Assembly: GCA_017441925.1 (NCBI GenBank)
Contig: JAFRUE010000008.1
Span: 117,282-181,281 of the forward strand
Source: Bacillota bacterium
GTDB lineage: Bacteria > Bacillota > Clostridia > Lachnospirales > Bianqueaceae
Reading direction: 5' to 3'
DNA: 64,000 nt
The position numbers and the translations under genes are program-made. Each line of letters opens with the position of its first letter. The stretch's first letter is position 1. This document shows, piece after piece, positions 49,600-59,062 of this stretch. The notes below the pieces were generated by a model, which saw only the letters and a list, made by a program, of their open reading frames with translations, searched no databases and was not told where the DNA came from.

Positions 49600-52353
49600 T
49601 CAGTCTCCGGACGGTGTGACACGCAGAAGCTGCTGGTCGTCTGCAGGCAGATACGTGATCTCGACAGCACTGCCGCGCAGGCGGTAAGGAATCACGGTAT
49701 CATTGAGGGTGACACGATAAGAACAGGCGGCTGCGGAAGCTGTCTCCGGGCAGAAAAGAACTGTCACCGGACGCTTCGGTCCGAAGTGTCGCAGAGTGCA
49801 GGAATCGCCGGTCTGCGCATAGATGGCGGTATCGAAACCGACCGTTACTGTCCCCGGCCGGTAGTAGGCATCCGCCCAGAGGAGCAGCGGAGCGGAGAGG
49901 CCGCCGAAATTGTGGAACCAGCCGCCGCGGCCGGTCTCCGCGCTGAGCATTTCGAAGGTGTAATGTGTCGCGTCGACTTCGGATTTCCAGGATTCGAGAG
50001 CTCTGTGCGCGATTTCCCAGGCAAAACCGGCTTGCCCGAGATCGAGCATGGTCCGCCACAGCAGCCACTGATACGGGAACCAGACAGAACCGTTCCAGTA
50101 ACCGTCGTTCCGGTAATAGGACGCGGTGCGGTCGACCGTCGTAATGCCGTAAGGCGTGAGCATCTCAGCGGGATCCTGCAGATGCGCAAGAAGCCGTTCT
50201 TCCTGTTCGGGAGAACAGATCCCGGCAAGCAGCGGAATGACGCCTTCTGTCCCTTTGTTGTAATTCTCGCCGGATTCTGTGCGCAGGATCGCAATCGGTT
50301 CTTTATTATCGGAATGAACGACGTAGCTGTAATAACCCGCGTCCGGATCCCAGGAATAACGGTTCAGGGCTTTATCCAGCCGGTCGATGTCCTGCAGATA
50401 TCCGTCCCTGTCCGCAAGATAAGCTGCAGCCTCCGGAAGCTGTGCGAACACAGGGTCCTCGAGGGCTTTCAGCAGGATCCGTGCGCAGCGGATGGTCATT
50501 ACAGAACTCACGACCGGAGCCGTGCGAGAACGGAGACCGAGCCTGTGCATCGCTGCCTGGGCAGGATAATCATCCATGCCGCTCGAGGAATACCAGTAAT
50601 CATAGGTCGTCAGCAGGCCGCTTGCAAAAGGCGAAGTCGCAGAACCATGCGTTTTCCCCATCAGGAAGCGATAATATAGCCGCAGCCTTGGGTAAAGCGA
50701 AAGGATTTCTGCGTGATCTGTCCCTGACGTGCGATCGAGGAGTTCGCTGAACAGGAAGAACTGTGTCGGGACGACGGATCCATGATGGAGAAAAGCGTAG
50801 TCCGGGTTGTTCTCATCGGACAGATAGGTGTCCAGACTGTACTCAGCATAGGACCTGCAGATGGAAGTCATCCCCAGACCGATAAAGCCGGAATCCCAGG
50901 TGTAAAGACTGTCCCAGCGTTTGCCGGGAGTATGGTGCAGGATCAGGGAGCCGTGCTTGCGGATCGGATAGACGATATTTGTGAGCAGTGCCGCGCGGAG
51001 CAGCGACTGCGACAGCTCATAGCGCGCGCCTTCACCGGGATAACTGAGCCGCGGAGCCTCAGCCGGGATGCCGGCGGGAAGGGCAGGGACAGTATACATA
51101 CTCTCTGCAGTGTCCTGATGATACGTAAGGATGGCATCAACAGCGACAGTTTCATGCGGCTTGACTAAAATGGAGTGGACGAGAGGATTCAGGAAGAAAC
51201 CGTCGTCGGAGTGTTTGTCGCGGAAAGACCGGGAGAAACTCGCCCGCAGCTTATCAAAGCTCGGGTCAGGGTTGGAGAGGCGGGCCGGGACACAGTCCTC
51301 CAGACAGCCGCTGTCGACGGTACGCAGACGTGCAGCGTGGCCGAACGAGCGGAAAGAGAAGCAACCTTCTGTCCCCGGATAACGGAAAGAGAGAAGGACA
51401 GCGTTATGATCGTCAGCTGCTTCGGAATACTCATAAACAGGCTCATATTCCGGCAGGATCCTGCGGATCCGGATACCGGAGACGTCTTCCTGCTCTGTAA
51501 CGCACAGAAAATCGAATTCGATACCGTTTCCGCCTTCGGAAACAAATTCCAGACGGACAGCGTCAGACATGGCAGGCGTCAGATTTACCAGAGGGATACT
51601 CAGCAGAGACAGTTCCGAGGCATACGGGAACACGACCGGAATGCCGTTGATGCGGAAACGGGTATCGGTCTCTGGCTTCTGCACGCCATCTTTGTTTTGT
51701 ACGGACCGGTAGCGGATCGTGAGGACCGGACGGCTGTAGGAGTGCCTCAAGGGCACAGTATAAGCTGCGAGATCGCCTGCGGTCGCGCCGAATGGCGGGA
51801 ATACCGATGCCGGCGCATTGTCGCCGAGTCCCGCTCCGTCTACGAATTCAGCAGCAATGATCTCACCTTTCCGCAGTCCATCAGGATTCTGATGATCCCA
51901 GGGACGGGGAATGGCGTACGCAAAGCGGTCATATTGCAGCGCAGGCAGATCGTCTGATTTCTCAGGCAGGTCCACGGCGGTACGGTACGCGGCGGGATAT
52001 TCCAGCGATAGGAAATAATTCACCAGACAGTCCTCGGTCCGTTCCGACCGATTCGTCAAAACCGTGCGGATCCGGATATTTTCACCGTCGCGGACGTACA
52101 GGATATCCGCGTATACGTCCTTGCCGGAGAGCTCCTGCCGGTACTGTACAAATGAATAATCCTCCGAGCAGTCCCATGGGTGACAGCCGGAAGGCACTGT
52201 GACGTTCGGGACGACCGCACGGCTGCCGCGCAGTGCAGGCGCCGTACAGACATCAAAACGAACTCCCGGCATTATGGAAGAATCCATAATCCGGGAGTAT
52301 CCCATGTATTTTTTGCCGTAAGGACCCCACACGGGAAAAGGTTTGGTATTCAT
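49600..52353 (-). CDS. GH63-like / MGH1-type alpha-glycosidase
   Basis: 917 residues on the minus strand. An N-terminal beta-sandwich region (1-400) precedes an (alpha/alpha)6-barrel. The barrel has GKRWDSLYTWDSGFIGLGM (a catalytic-acid type Asp), DYWYSSSGMDDYPAQ, GYWNGSVWFPYQWLLW and RGGWFHNFGGLSAPLL, motifs of GH63/GH37-type enzymes. No signal peptide. The start overlaps the stop of the peptidase gene by one base (TGATG), with no separate RBS, so it depends on coupling. It probably releases alpha-linked hexoses from oligosaccharides; exact specificity is not predictable. Confidence 0.82.
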   Translation of the reverse strand: MNTKPFPVWGPYGKKYMGYSRIMDSSIMPGVRFDVCTAPALRGSRAVVPNVTVPSGCHPWDCSEDYSFVQYRQELSGKDVYADILYVRDGENIRIRTVLTNRSERTEDCLVNYFLSLEYPAAYRTAVDLPEKSDDLPALQYDRFAYAIPRPWDHQNPDGLRKGEIIAAEFVDGAGLGDNAPASVFPPFGATAGDLAAYTVPLRHSYSRPVLTIRYRSVQNKDGVQKPETDTRFRINGIPVVFPYASELSLLSIPLVNLTPAMSDAVRLEFVSEGGNGIEFDFLCVTEQEDVSGIRIRRILPEYEPVYEYSEAADDHNAVLLSFRYPGTEGCFSFRSFGHAARLRTVDSGCLEDCVPARLSNPDPSFDKLRASFSRSFRDKHSDDGFFLNPLVHSILVKPHETVAVDAILTYHQDTAESMYTVPALPAGIPAEAPRLSYPGEGARYELSQSLLRAALLTNIVYPIRKHGSLILHHTPGKRWDSLYTWDSGFIGLGMTSICRSYAEYSLDTYLSDENNPDYAFLHHGSVVPTQFFLFSELLDRTSGTDHAEILSLYPRLRLYYRFLMGKTHGSATSPFASGLLTTYDYWYSSSGMDDYPAQAAMHRLGLRSRTAPVVSSVMTIRCARILLKALEDPVFAQLPEAAAYLADRDGYLQDIDRLDKALNRYSWDPDAGYYSYVVHSDNKEPIAILRTESGENYNKGTEGVIPLLAGICSPEQEERLLAHLQDPAEMLTPYGITTVDRTASYYRNDGYWNGSVWFPYQWLLWRTMLDLGQAGFAWEIAHRALESWKSEVDATHYTFEMLSAETGRGGWFHNFGGLSAPLLLWADAYYRPGTVTVGFDTAIYAQTGDSCTLRHFGPKRPVTVLFCPETASAAACSYRVTLNDTVIPYRLRGSAVEITYLPADDQQLLRVTPSGD

Positions 52354-55067
52354 CAGTCTGCTGTGTAGTTGATCGCCTGGCTCCAGTACTTCTGGTTGTA
52401 AATATCCGTGAAGACGTAGGTCAGGATCATGTTCGATTCGTTCAGATAGACGTCGCTGATCATGAGATTGCTGTCGACGGTGACCGGATCTCCGAGCAGA
52501 TAAGTGTCGTCAAAACTGCCATCCGCGGCATAGTAGTCGCAGAGGAACTGCAGCACGTCGCCTTCTTCCAGAGAGATCTGGCTCTTCGCGACCGTCTGCG
52601 CGGAATCTTCTTCGTACACAGGCATAACGCCGGAGATATAACCGTACGGATTGGCGTTGTCAAAGGTCAGGATCAGATTGACGCGCTCGTTGTTGAGCAG
52701 CGCGGGAACGTAGCCGGCGATCATGTAATTCTCACCGTCGTCTACCGTATCCAGATGATAGTACGCGACAGGCTGCTCATTGATCGCGATCCAGGTGCAC
52801 TCGGTGTCGGCGATCAGATTACCCTGATCATCGAAATCATAGAGATTGTCCATACCGAGATCGATGTATCCGCCTTCACCGTCATCGTAGAAGATGTTCA
52901 GATCCAGCATATGAACGAGTTTCCACTGTTCATCCGGAAGGGACATTGTGAACCGGTCGCCGTCGTAATTCCAGACCAGCTGGCTCGGATCGAAATAATT
53001 ATCCGCCAGGTAGGAAACAGTGTCTTTCTCGGAAAGCGCGCGTCCGGTCAGGAAGCTCTCAAGACCTGTCAGACCGGAGATCGGGCTCTGACTGCCGGAA
53101 GAACCGCCGCCCATGAAGCTCGAAAGCAGATCGCCGATCATGTCGTAGTTACCGGAAGAACCCTGTGTCATTCCGCCGAGCAGAGAGAAGATCGGCGAAG
53201 AGTTCAGAGAGCCGCCGGCCGCGACCTGTCCGCTGACCTCGAGGCTCGCGAAGGCGCGGATGCATTCCGAATACGCGGAATCCATACCGATCTGTTCGTA
53301 GGTATTAACAGCGGTATCGACGTAGCTTGCGCGCTGGTACGGGAAGAAGATCGCAAGACCGTAAGCATTCGTGATATTGGAAGAAGTACGGTTGTATTTG
53401 ACGGAACCAAGCAAGGCCTCAGCCAGCTGCTGACCTTCCTTGTTGCCCATATTCTGCGCCAGATGCACCAGGTCGACCTGATCGATCCGGGAGCTCGTAC
53501 CGAACTCGCGGGTCTGGTAACGGGCGTTAGAAACCGTCTGATAATTCTTGTTCTTGATCATGCTGGTGATGGACTGCGAGAACGCCGTCAGTTTGGCAGG
53601 AACCTTTGCGGAAAGCTCTGCCAGATCGACGAGCGAGAGCGTCATCTTCTGACCGCGGCACGCCTGCTGGTTCGCGGAGATGAAATCATCCGCGATCATC
53701 TTGCCGATCTCAGCCGTCGGCAGAGAAGTGTTGCTGCCGAGCTTGGTCAGCCAGTTGGTGTAATACCAGCCGGTACCGGGCTCAGTCTCCTCGGACGCGA
53801 TCATGTAATCGGCGTACGGGTTGAGCATGAGACCATTCTCAAGCGTGGCCATCAGGCACGCGTCGAATCCGACCCAGTCGAACTGCATCTTGCTGTCCTT
53901 AAGCGCCTTCTGGATCTCGGAAAGGTCCATCGAACCGTCACGCGGATATTTTTCGTCATAGCCGTAACCGGTCACGGAACCGCCGCCGTGATCCCAGAAG
54001 ATCAGCATGTTGCGGTTGGCCGGATACTTTTCTTTACAGAACTGAAGGAAAGAGGTCAGCGTCTTGGGATCGGTCATCGGGGATGTGCCGGCATTCTCGA
54101 CCAGTCTGAGGAATTTGCCGTCCTTGATCTGATAGATCTGGTTGACACTGGATGAAACCACGTTATTGCGCCAGCTCTTGCAGCCGCCGGTATAAATGAT
54201 GACGGAAACGTTGTCGCCGTACTTAGCCTGCGCGATCTCAGAGAGATCGGCGGTACCCATGCCGCTCCTGGACTCCAGATCGGTGCCGCACATATAGATC
54301 ATGATCGTGACGGTATCCTTGCCGCCGCCGAGGATCTGCGTGTATTTGCTGCGGGCGGACGCTGAGACGTTGGTGTCAAGCGCTGCGGTCGCATTGGACG
54401 TGGTCGACCAGCCGCTTGAAACCGCCGCGTTGCCCTGGTAAGCGTTATGGGTCGTCGTGCTGGAAGAAGCCGGCGTCCAGTCAGTCTTGCCGGAATTCTG
54501 CGAAGTGCCGTTCTGGGCGGTGCTGTTCTGCGAAACGGAGTTCGTATCCGGTGTGAAAGGATTGAAACCGCCGGAGCCGGAACCGCTGCCTGAATTACCG
54601 ATCGTGCGGATGACAAAGAAAACGATAACACCGATGATCAGCAGCATCGGAATACCGCCGAGGCTCTTCTTAATGGAAGGTTTCTGGGAGGAGTATCCTC
54701 CCATGGCTCCGCCTAAGAGACTGCCTGCGTTAAAATCGTCGTCATTCGGATTCTGGTTTAAACCGGTATTCTGACTGTAGTTCTGGTTGATGTTCTGATT
54801 ATAGTTTGTATTGTAGTTCTGGCTATGATCAGAATCCTGGTTGTAATTTGAATTATTGTTGAAATAACCCTGATTGAAATTCGAACCGCTGCCGGCATGG
54901 TAGCTGCCCGAATTGCTGTGGCTGTCCGGAGCGGCCGACTGACTGCCGGGACGGCTTCCGGAACCGACCGGGGATGAACTGCCCAGGCCGCTGCCTTTCT
55001 TCTTTACGTCTTTGCCCTGCCCGGTGATATTCTTCTGCCTGCGGCGGGGTCTGTTTGTATCAGCCAT
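52353..55067 (-). CDS. Clostripain-family (C11) cysteine peptidase, membrane-anchored, with N/Q-rich N-terminus
   Basis: 904 residues from the ATG at 55067 (CGGAGG 9 bases upstream). Residues 1-130 are disordered: basic start, Ser/Gly, then a N/Q/Y-rich stretch (about 61-105, NFNQGYFNNNSNYNQ). One helix at 138-156 anchors it as type II, so the N-rich part is cytosolic. The peptidase begins near 250 (DTVTIMIYMCGTD) and has the catalytic histidine in FWDHGGGSV and cysteine in GFDACLMA. A C-terminal beta-rich region ends at 904. Surface proteolysis is likely. It is coupled to the GH63-like gene downstream. Confidence 0.87.
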   Translation of the reverse strand: MADTNRPRRRQKNITGQGKDVKKKGSGLGSSSPVGSGSRPGSQSAAPDSHSNSGSYHAGSGSNFNQGYFNNNSNYNQDSDHSQNYNTNYNQNINQNYSQNTGLNQNPNDDDFNAGSLLGGAMGGYSSQKPSIKKSLGGIPMLLIIGVIVFFVIRTIGNSGSGSGSGGFNPFTPDTNSVSQNSTAQNGTSQNSGKTDWTPASSSTTTHNAYQGNAAVSSGWSTTSNATAALDTNVSASARSKYTQILGGGKDTVTIMIYMCGTDLESRSGMGTADLSEIAQAKYGDNVSVIIYTGGCKSWRNNVVSSSVNQIYQIKDGKFLRLVENAGTSPMTDPKTLTSFLQFCKEKYPANRNMLIFWDHGGGSVTGYGYDEKYPRDGSMDLSEIQKALKDSKMQFDWVGFDACLMATLENGLMLNPYADYMIASEETEPGTGWYYTNWLTKLGSNTSLPTAEIGKMIADDFISANQQACRGQKMTLSLVDLAELSAKVPAKLTAFSQSITSMIKNKNYQTVSNARYQTREFGTSSRIDQVDLVHLAQNMGNKEGQQLAEALLGSVKYNRTSSNITNAYGLAIFFPYQRASYVDTAVNTYEQIGMDSAYSECIRAFASLEVSGQVAAGGSLNSSPIFSLLGGMTQGSSGNYDMIGDLLSSFMGGGSSGSQSPISGLTGLESFLTGRALSEKDTVSYLADNYFDPSQLVWNYDGDRFTMSLPDEQWKLVHMLDLNIFYDDGEGGYIDLGMDNLYDFDDQGNLIADTECTWIAINEQPVAYYHLDTVDDGENYMIAGYVPALLNNERVNLILTFDNANPYGYISGVMPVYEEDSAQTVAKSQISLEEGDVLQFLCDYYAADGSFDDTYLLGDPVTVDSNLMISDVYLNESNMILTYVFTDIYNQKYWSQAINYTAD

Positions 55068-55098
55068 TTTTATGCCTCCGAAATTAAAGATCATCTTT

Positions 55099-55127
55099 AT
55101 TTTAGCACAGACGGCGGATTCTGACAA
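55099..55127 (-). promoter_or_regulatory. Leftward promoter of the peptidase-glycosidase operon
   Basis: Minus-strand TTGTCA (55127-55122), 17-base spacer, TAAAAT (55104-55099), 32 bases before the start codon. Confidence 0.78.
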
Positions 55128-55143
55128 GAGTTTACGGAAAGAC

Positions 55144-55172
55144 TTGACGAAAAGCCGGATCGGGCATATAAT
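55144..55172 (+). promoter_or_regulatory. Promoter of the Gfo/Idh/MocA gene
   Basis: TTGACG (55144-55149), 17-base spacer, TATAAT (55167-55172), 38 bases before ATG 55210. Confidence 0.85.
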
Positions 55173-55209
55173 GTTTACAAACAGGAATATATGAATAGGG
55201 GGTAGAGCA

Positions 55210-56199
55210 ATGAAATATAGGGTAGGCATTGTCGGATGCGGCGGTATCGCGCACGTTCACGCGAAGAGCCTGGAACAGATGGACAATGTGGAGATGGTTG
55301 CGTTTGCGGATATCCGTCCCGAGAGAGCACAGGAATTCGCAGATGCTTTCGGCGGGAAGGCATATACTTCTCTTGAGGCGATGCTCGACGCGGAGAAGAT
55401 CGACGTACTGCATATCTGCACTCCGCACGCGCTGCATGTCCCGATGGCTGTAGAGGCTGCCAACCGCGGGATCCAGGTATTCAGCGAGAAGCCTGCCGCG
55501 ATCAATCCGGAGCAGATGGACCAGCTGCTTGAGGCAGCCAAGAAGGTTCATGTCGGCATCTGCTTCCAGAACCGTTACAACGACAACGTTCAGTATGTAA
55601 AGAGAGAGCTTGCGGAGGGCAAGGCCGGCAAGATCCTCGGCGCCCGCGGAATCGTGAACTGGCACCGTGAAGCTCCCTATTATACAGAGAGCGGCTGGCG
55701 CGGAACCATGGCGCTTGAGGGCGGCAGCGTTCTGATCAACCAGTCCATTCATACACTGGATCTCCTGACCTATCTGATCGGCGATCCGTGTGCCTGCGAT
55801 GCGATGATGACCAATCATACGCTGAAGGGCGTTATCGAGACCGAAGATACGCTCGAGGCCTATGTTGAGTTCAAGAACGGTGCAAGGGCCAGCTTCTATG
55901 CGACGAACGCGTATATTTCCAACGCGCCTGTCCTGATCGATCTTGTCTGCGAGAAGAAATCATACCGTCTTGAAGGTCCGGACCTGTATGTACAGGAAGG
56001 GGACGGAGCGTACGAGAAAATCCAGCTTTCCGCAAAGGTCGCTCTGGGCAAGGGCTACTGGGGAACCGGTCATCCGAGCGCGATCTCCAATTTCTATGAT
56101 TCGCTGACTGACGAAGCAGAGTTCCTGGTCCGTCTGGACGAGGTCGACCGTACGATGCGTCTGATGTTCGCGATCTATGATTCCGCGAGAAGCAAATAA
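55210..56199 (+). CDS. Gfo/Idh/MocA-family NAD(P)-dependent oxidoreductase
   Basis: 329 residues. Rossmann motif VGIVGCGGIAHVHA (4-17), then the family signature EKPAAI around residue 97, and a C-terminal alpha/beta domain with GSVLINQSIHTLDLL and a putative catalytic His. RBS GGGGG before ATG 55210. It oxidises or reduces an unknown sugar, inositol or sugar acid. It has its own promoter and terminator, so it is monocistronic. Confidence 0.92.
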   Translation: MKYRVGIVGCGGIAHVHAKSLEQMDNVEMVAFADIRPERAQEFADAFGGKAYTSLEAMLDAEKIDVLHICTPHALHVPMAVEAANRGIQVFSEKPAAINPEQMDQLLEAAKKVHVGICFQNRYNDNVQYVKRELAEGKAGKILGARGIVNWHREAPYYTESGWRGTMALEGGSVLINQSIHTLDLLTYLIGDPCACDAMMTNHTLKGVIETEDTLEAYVEFKNGARASFYATNAYISNAPVLIDLVCEKKSYRLEGPDLYVQEGDGAYEKIQLSAKVALGKGYWGTGHPSAISNFYDSLTDEAEFLVRLDEVDRTMRLMFAIYDSARSK

Positions 56200-56222
56200 T
56201 CAAATCCTGGACGAAACCATCA

Positions 56223-56256
56223 AAAGAGGGACAGAATTGACTTTCTGTCCCTCTTT
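56223..56256. terminator. Bidirectional terminator
   Basis: Perfect 14-bp stem AAAGAGGGACAGAA (56223-56236) with TTCTGTCCCTCTTT (56243-56256), 6-base loop, between convergent genes. Confidence 0.93.
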
Positions 56257-56301
56257 CTGTATAATTCAGATATTGTATGCCGACAGCGCCGCAGCGGCTT
56301 T

Positions 56302-56904
56302 TCAGAGCCCGACGATCGAGTAGACGATCAGACCGACTATGCCGCTTCCGAGCATGACGAGGATCGGACTTATCTTGTATTTCCGCAGAATGAAAAGGCA
56401 CACAGCGAATGAACCGACAGCGCAGAGGTCGACGGCATCGCCGGGCAGTCCGATAGACGCAAGTCCCGGGATCAGGACGGAAGCACCGCTTCCGGAGAAG
56501 AATGACGAGGAGAACATGGTGATCGCGGCCGTAGCGATCAGACCGACGACAGCCGGACGCAGACCGCGCAAAGCGCCTTCGATCACGCGCAGTTTCCGGT
56601 ATTTTTTATAGACCCAGGCAAGCGCAAGTACGATCAGACATGCCGGCGCGATGCATCCGAATGTTGCGAAAAGCGAGCCGGGGATCCCGGCCATACGCGC
56701 TCCGACGAAACTGGCGGCATTGAGGGCGATAGGTCCCGGCGTCATCTGCGAGATCGTAACAAGGTCGGCGAACTCGTCGACGGCCATCCACTGATGCAGT
56801 GTGACGACCTGTTCCTGGATCAGGGGCAGAGCAGCATAGCCTCCGCCGAAAGAGAAAAGGCCGATCTGCAGGAAAGACCAGAAGAGCTGAAGGAGTATTT
56901 TCAT
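56302..56904 (-). CDS. Chromate transporter-family protein, second half
   Basis: 200 residues on the minus strand from the ATG at 56904. The signature FSFGGGYAALPLIQEQ (16-31) and TISQMTPGPIALNAASFVG are typical of CHR domains; about five hydrophobic helices follow. ChrA of this short split type works as a heterodimer of two half-proteins. The start overlaps the stop of the upstream half by 4 bases. It may export chromate or move sulfate-like anions; the physiological substrate is unknown. Confidence 0.9.
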   Translation of the reverse strand: MKILLQLFWSFLQIGLFSFGGGYAALPLIQEQVVTLHQWMAVDEFADLVTISQMTPGPIALNAASFVGARMAGIPGSLFATFGCIAPACLIVLALAWVYKKYRKLRVIEGALRGLRPAVVGLIATAAITMFSSSFFSGSGASVLIPGLASIGLPGDAVDLCAVGSFAVCLFILRKYKISPILVMLGSGIVGLIVYSIVGL

Positions 56905-57515
56905 CCGTGCACCTCCTGATCCTTTGCGGACGGCTTGCGGCCGTATACCAGAACGCCGTACAGCAGGCAGACAGCGATCACGAGCATGACGTTTACGGAC
57001 AGAAGGCCGACAGCCGCAAAAGCGCCGAGCGCGATGATGAGAGCTGCCCAACGGCTCTGCTTCCAGACGGTCTGCGCGAGCGTTATGACCGCGTCACAGA
57101 TCACAGCGGCGACACCTGCCTGCATTCCAAGCAGCAGACAGCGGACCGCCGTGATGCCGATGAACCATTTATATATGTAGGAGATCAGCGTCAGCAGTAC
57201 GAGCGGCGGCAGGACGGTCCCGACGACCGCGGCGGCGGCTCCCGGCACGCCGGCGATGCCGTATCCGACAAGGATCGAGGCGTTCACCGCGATCGAACCC
57301 GGTGCGGACTGTGAGATCGCCGTATAGTCGAGCATCTGTTTATCATCGATCCAGCCGAGCTTCTCCACGAACTGCTTGCGCATCAGGGAGACGATGACGT
57401 AGCCGCCTCCGAATGTGAACGCGCTGATCTTGAAAGTTTCCCAGAGGATCCGCATATAAAAGGAAAGCCCGGCTGATTTGCCCGCAGACGGCTGCGGCCC
57501 GGATTCCTTTGACAT
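56901..57515 (-). CDS. Chromate transporter-family protein, first half
   Basis: 204 residues on the minus strand from the ATG at 57515 (GGAGGGACGG upstream). FTFGGGYVIVSLMRKQFVEKLGW and ISQSAPGSIAVNASILVG are the paired CHR motifs; helices fill most of the rest. It forms a two-gene operon with the 56302 half, which has inverted topology typical of these pairs. The region 57516-57627 between it and the divergent MATE gene contains no obvious promoter but must hold both. Confidence 0.9.
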   Translation of the reverse strand: MSKESGPQPSAGKSAGLSFYMRILWETFKISAFTFGGGYVIVSLMRKQFVEKLGWIDDKQMLDYTAISQSAPGSIAVNASILVGYGIAGVPGAAAAVVGTVLPPLVLLTLISYIYKWFIGITAVRCLLLGMQAGVAAVICDAVITLAQTVWKQSRWAALIIALGAFAAVGLLSVNVMLVIAVCLLYGVLVYGRKPSAKDQEVHG

Positions 57516-57627
57516 AACCGTCCCTCCCTTCTGATACATTATTCATGGATCTGACCGCCGGATGCCGGCAGCCAGAACACAATGCATTATACACTTCCTG
57601 CCCGAAAAAGACAAGAAAGAGGCCGAC

Positions 57628-59022
57628 ATGAAAGAAAACGCGAAACAGTCCGATTTCGGATCCGGGAGCATGCGCTCCAATATTCTGAGGCTTGCGGTGC
57701 CGCTGACAGCGGCGCAGATCATCAATCTGCTGTACAATATCATCGACAGGATGTTCATCGGACATCTGTCGGAGAATTCCACGCTCGCGCTGACAGGACT
57801 CGGGCTGACTTTCCCCGTCATCTTGCTGATTACCGCGTTCACGAATCTTTTCGGGATGGGCGGGTCCGCGCTTTTCTCCATTGCACGCGGGCAGAAGGAC
57901 CTGGAGCGGGCGGAGAATCTGGAAGGAACGGCCTTCGCGATGCTGCTTTTGACAAGCATAGTCCTGATGAGCATCAGTTATCTTGTAAAAAGACCGCTGC
58001 TGTATCTTTTCGGTGCGAGCGACCAGACCTTCCCGTATTCGAATCAGTATCTGTCGGTCTATCTGATCGGTACGCCCATGATCATGCTCAGCCTTGGCAT
58101 GAATACCTTTATCAATGCGCAGGGATTCGGACGGAAAGGCATGATGACCGTTGCGATCGGCGCGGTGCTGAACATCCTGCTCGATCCGCTGTTCATTTTT
58201 GTTCTGAAGATGGGCGTGCAGGGGGCTGCCGTCGCGACTGTGATCTCGCAGACGGTTTCGTCCATATGGGTGCTGACAACGATTACCTCCCGCAAAATGG
58301 CAGTGCCGCTGCGGCTGAGAGCGGTCCGTGTACACGGCAGGCTGCTTGCCGAGATCGTGAAACTGGGATTCTCCGGGTTTGTCATGTCGTTTACAAACAG
58401 TCTGGTCTCCATCGTCTGCAATGCGACGCTGCAGAGATACGGCGGGGACATTTACGTCGGTGTCATGACGGTCCTGAGCTCGATCCGGGAGCTGGTCTCC
58501 AAGCCGGTCTCCGGCCTTACAGGCGCAGCAGAGCCGGTGCTCGGCTTCAATTACGGAGCCGGTAAGTACAGCCGTGTCAAACAGGGTATCCGGTTCATGT
58601 CGGTCACGGCGATCGTCTACACAACAGCAGCGTGGATCCTGCTTCTGTTGTTCCCGAAACTGTTCATCTCGATATTCAACACGGATCCGGAGCTCGTCGA
58701 GCGGGCGATTCCGTCCCTTACGATGTATTTCTTCGGATTCTTTATGATGAGCCTGCAGATGGCAGGTCAGGCGACTTTTGTCGGACTGGGCCGGGCCAAG
58801 AGCGCGATCTTCTTCTCGATCTTTCGTAAAGTCGTGATCGTGGTGCCGCTCACATTGCTCCTGCCGCGGTTCTGGAACCTCGGCGTGAAAGGTGTTTTCC
58901 TGGCGGAACCGGTCTCGAACTGGATCGGCGGCGCGGCCTGTTTCATCACCATGATGCTGACGGTCTATACGAAGCTGCCGGCCGACCGACAGCCGGAAAC
59001 CGTGCCGGACTCCGATACGTAA
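57628..59022 (+). CDS. MATE-family multidrug efflux transporter
   Basis: 464 residues from ATG 57628 (AAGAGG 7 bases upstream; the open frame begins earlier at 57562 without RBS). Twelve hydrophobic helices can be traced, starting with LRLAVPLTAAQIINLLYNIIDRMFIGHL, the usual first MATE helix, with GLGLTFPVILLITAF and GASDQTFPYSNQYL. It exports cationic compounds using a sodium or proton gradient. A weak second candidate is flippase-like activity. The next gene starts 40 bases after its stop. Confidence 0.92.
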   Translation: MKENAKQSDFGSGSMRSNILRLAVPLTAAQIINLLYNIIDRMFIGHLSENSTLALTGLGLTFPVILLITAFTNLFGMGGSALFSIARGQKDLERAENLEGTAFAMLLLTSIVLMSISYLVKRPLLYLFGASDQTFPYSNQYLSVYLIGTPMIMLSLGMNTFINAQGFGRKGMMTVAIGAVLNILLDPLFIFVLKMGVQGAAVATVISQTVSSIWVLTTITSRKMAVPLRLRAVRVHGRLLAEIVKLGFSGFVMSFTNSLVSIVCNATLQRYGGDIYVGVMTVLSSIRELVSKPVSGLTGAAEPVLGFNYGAGKYSRVKQGIRFMSVTAIVYTTAAWILLLLFPKLFISIFNTDPELVERAIPSLTMYFFGFFMMSLQMAGQATFVGLGRAKSAIFFSIFRKVVIVVPLTLLLPRFWNLGVKGVFLAEPVSNWIGGAACFITMMLTVYTKLPADRQPETVPDSDT

Positions 59023-59062
59023 CGCAGGACGAACATTTTTACATAATAAAAGGATGAAACAA

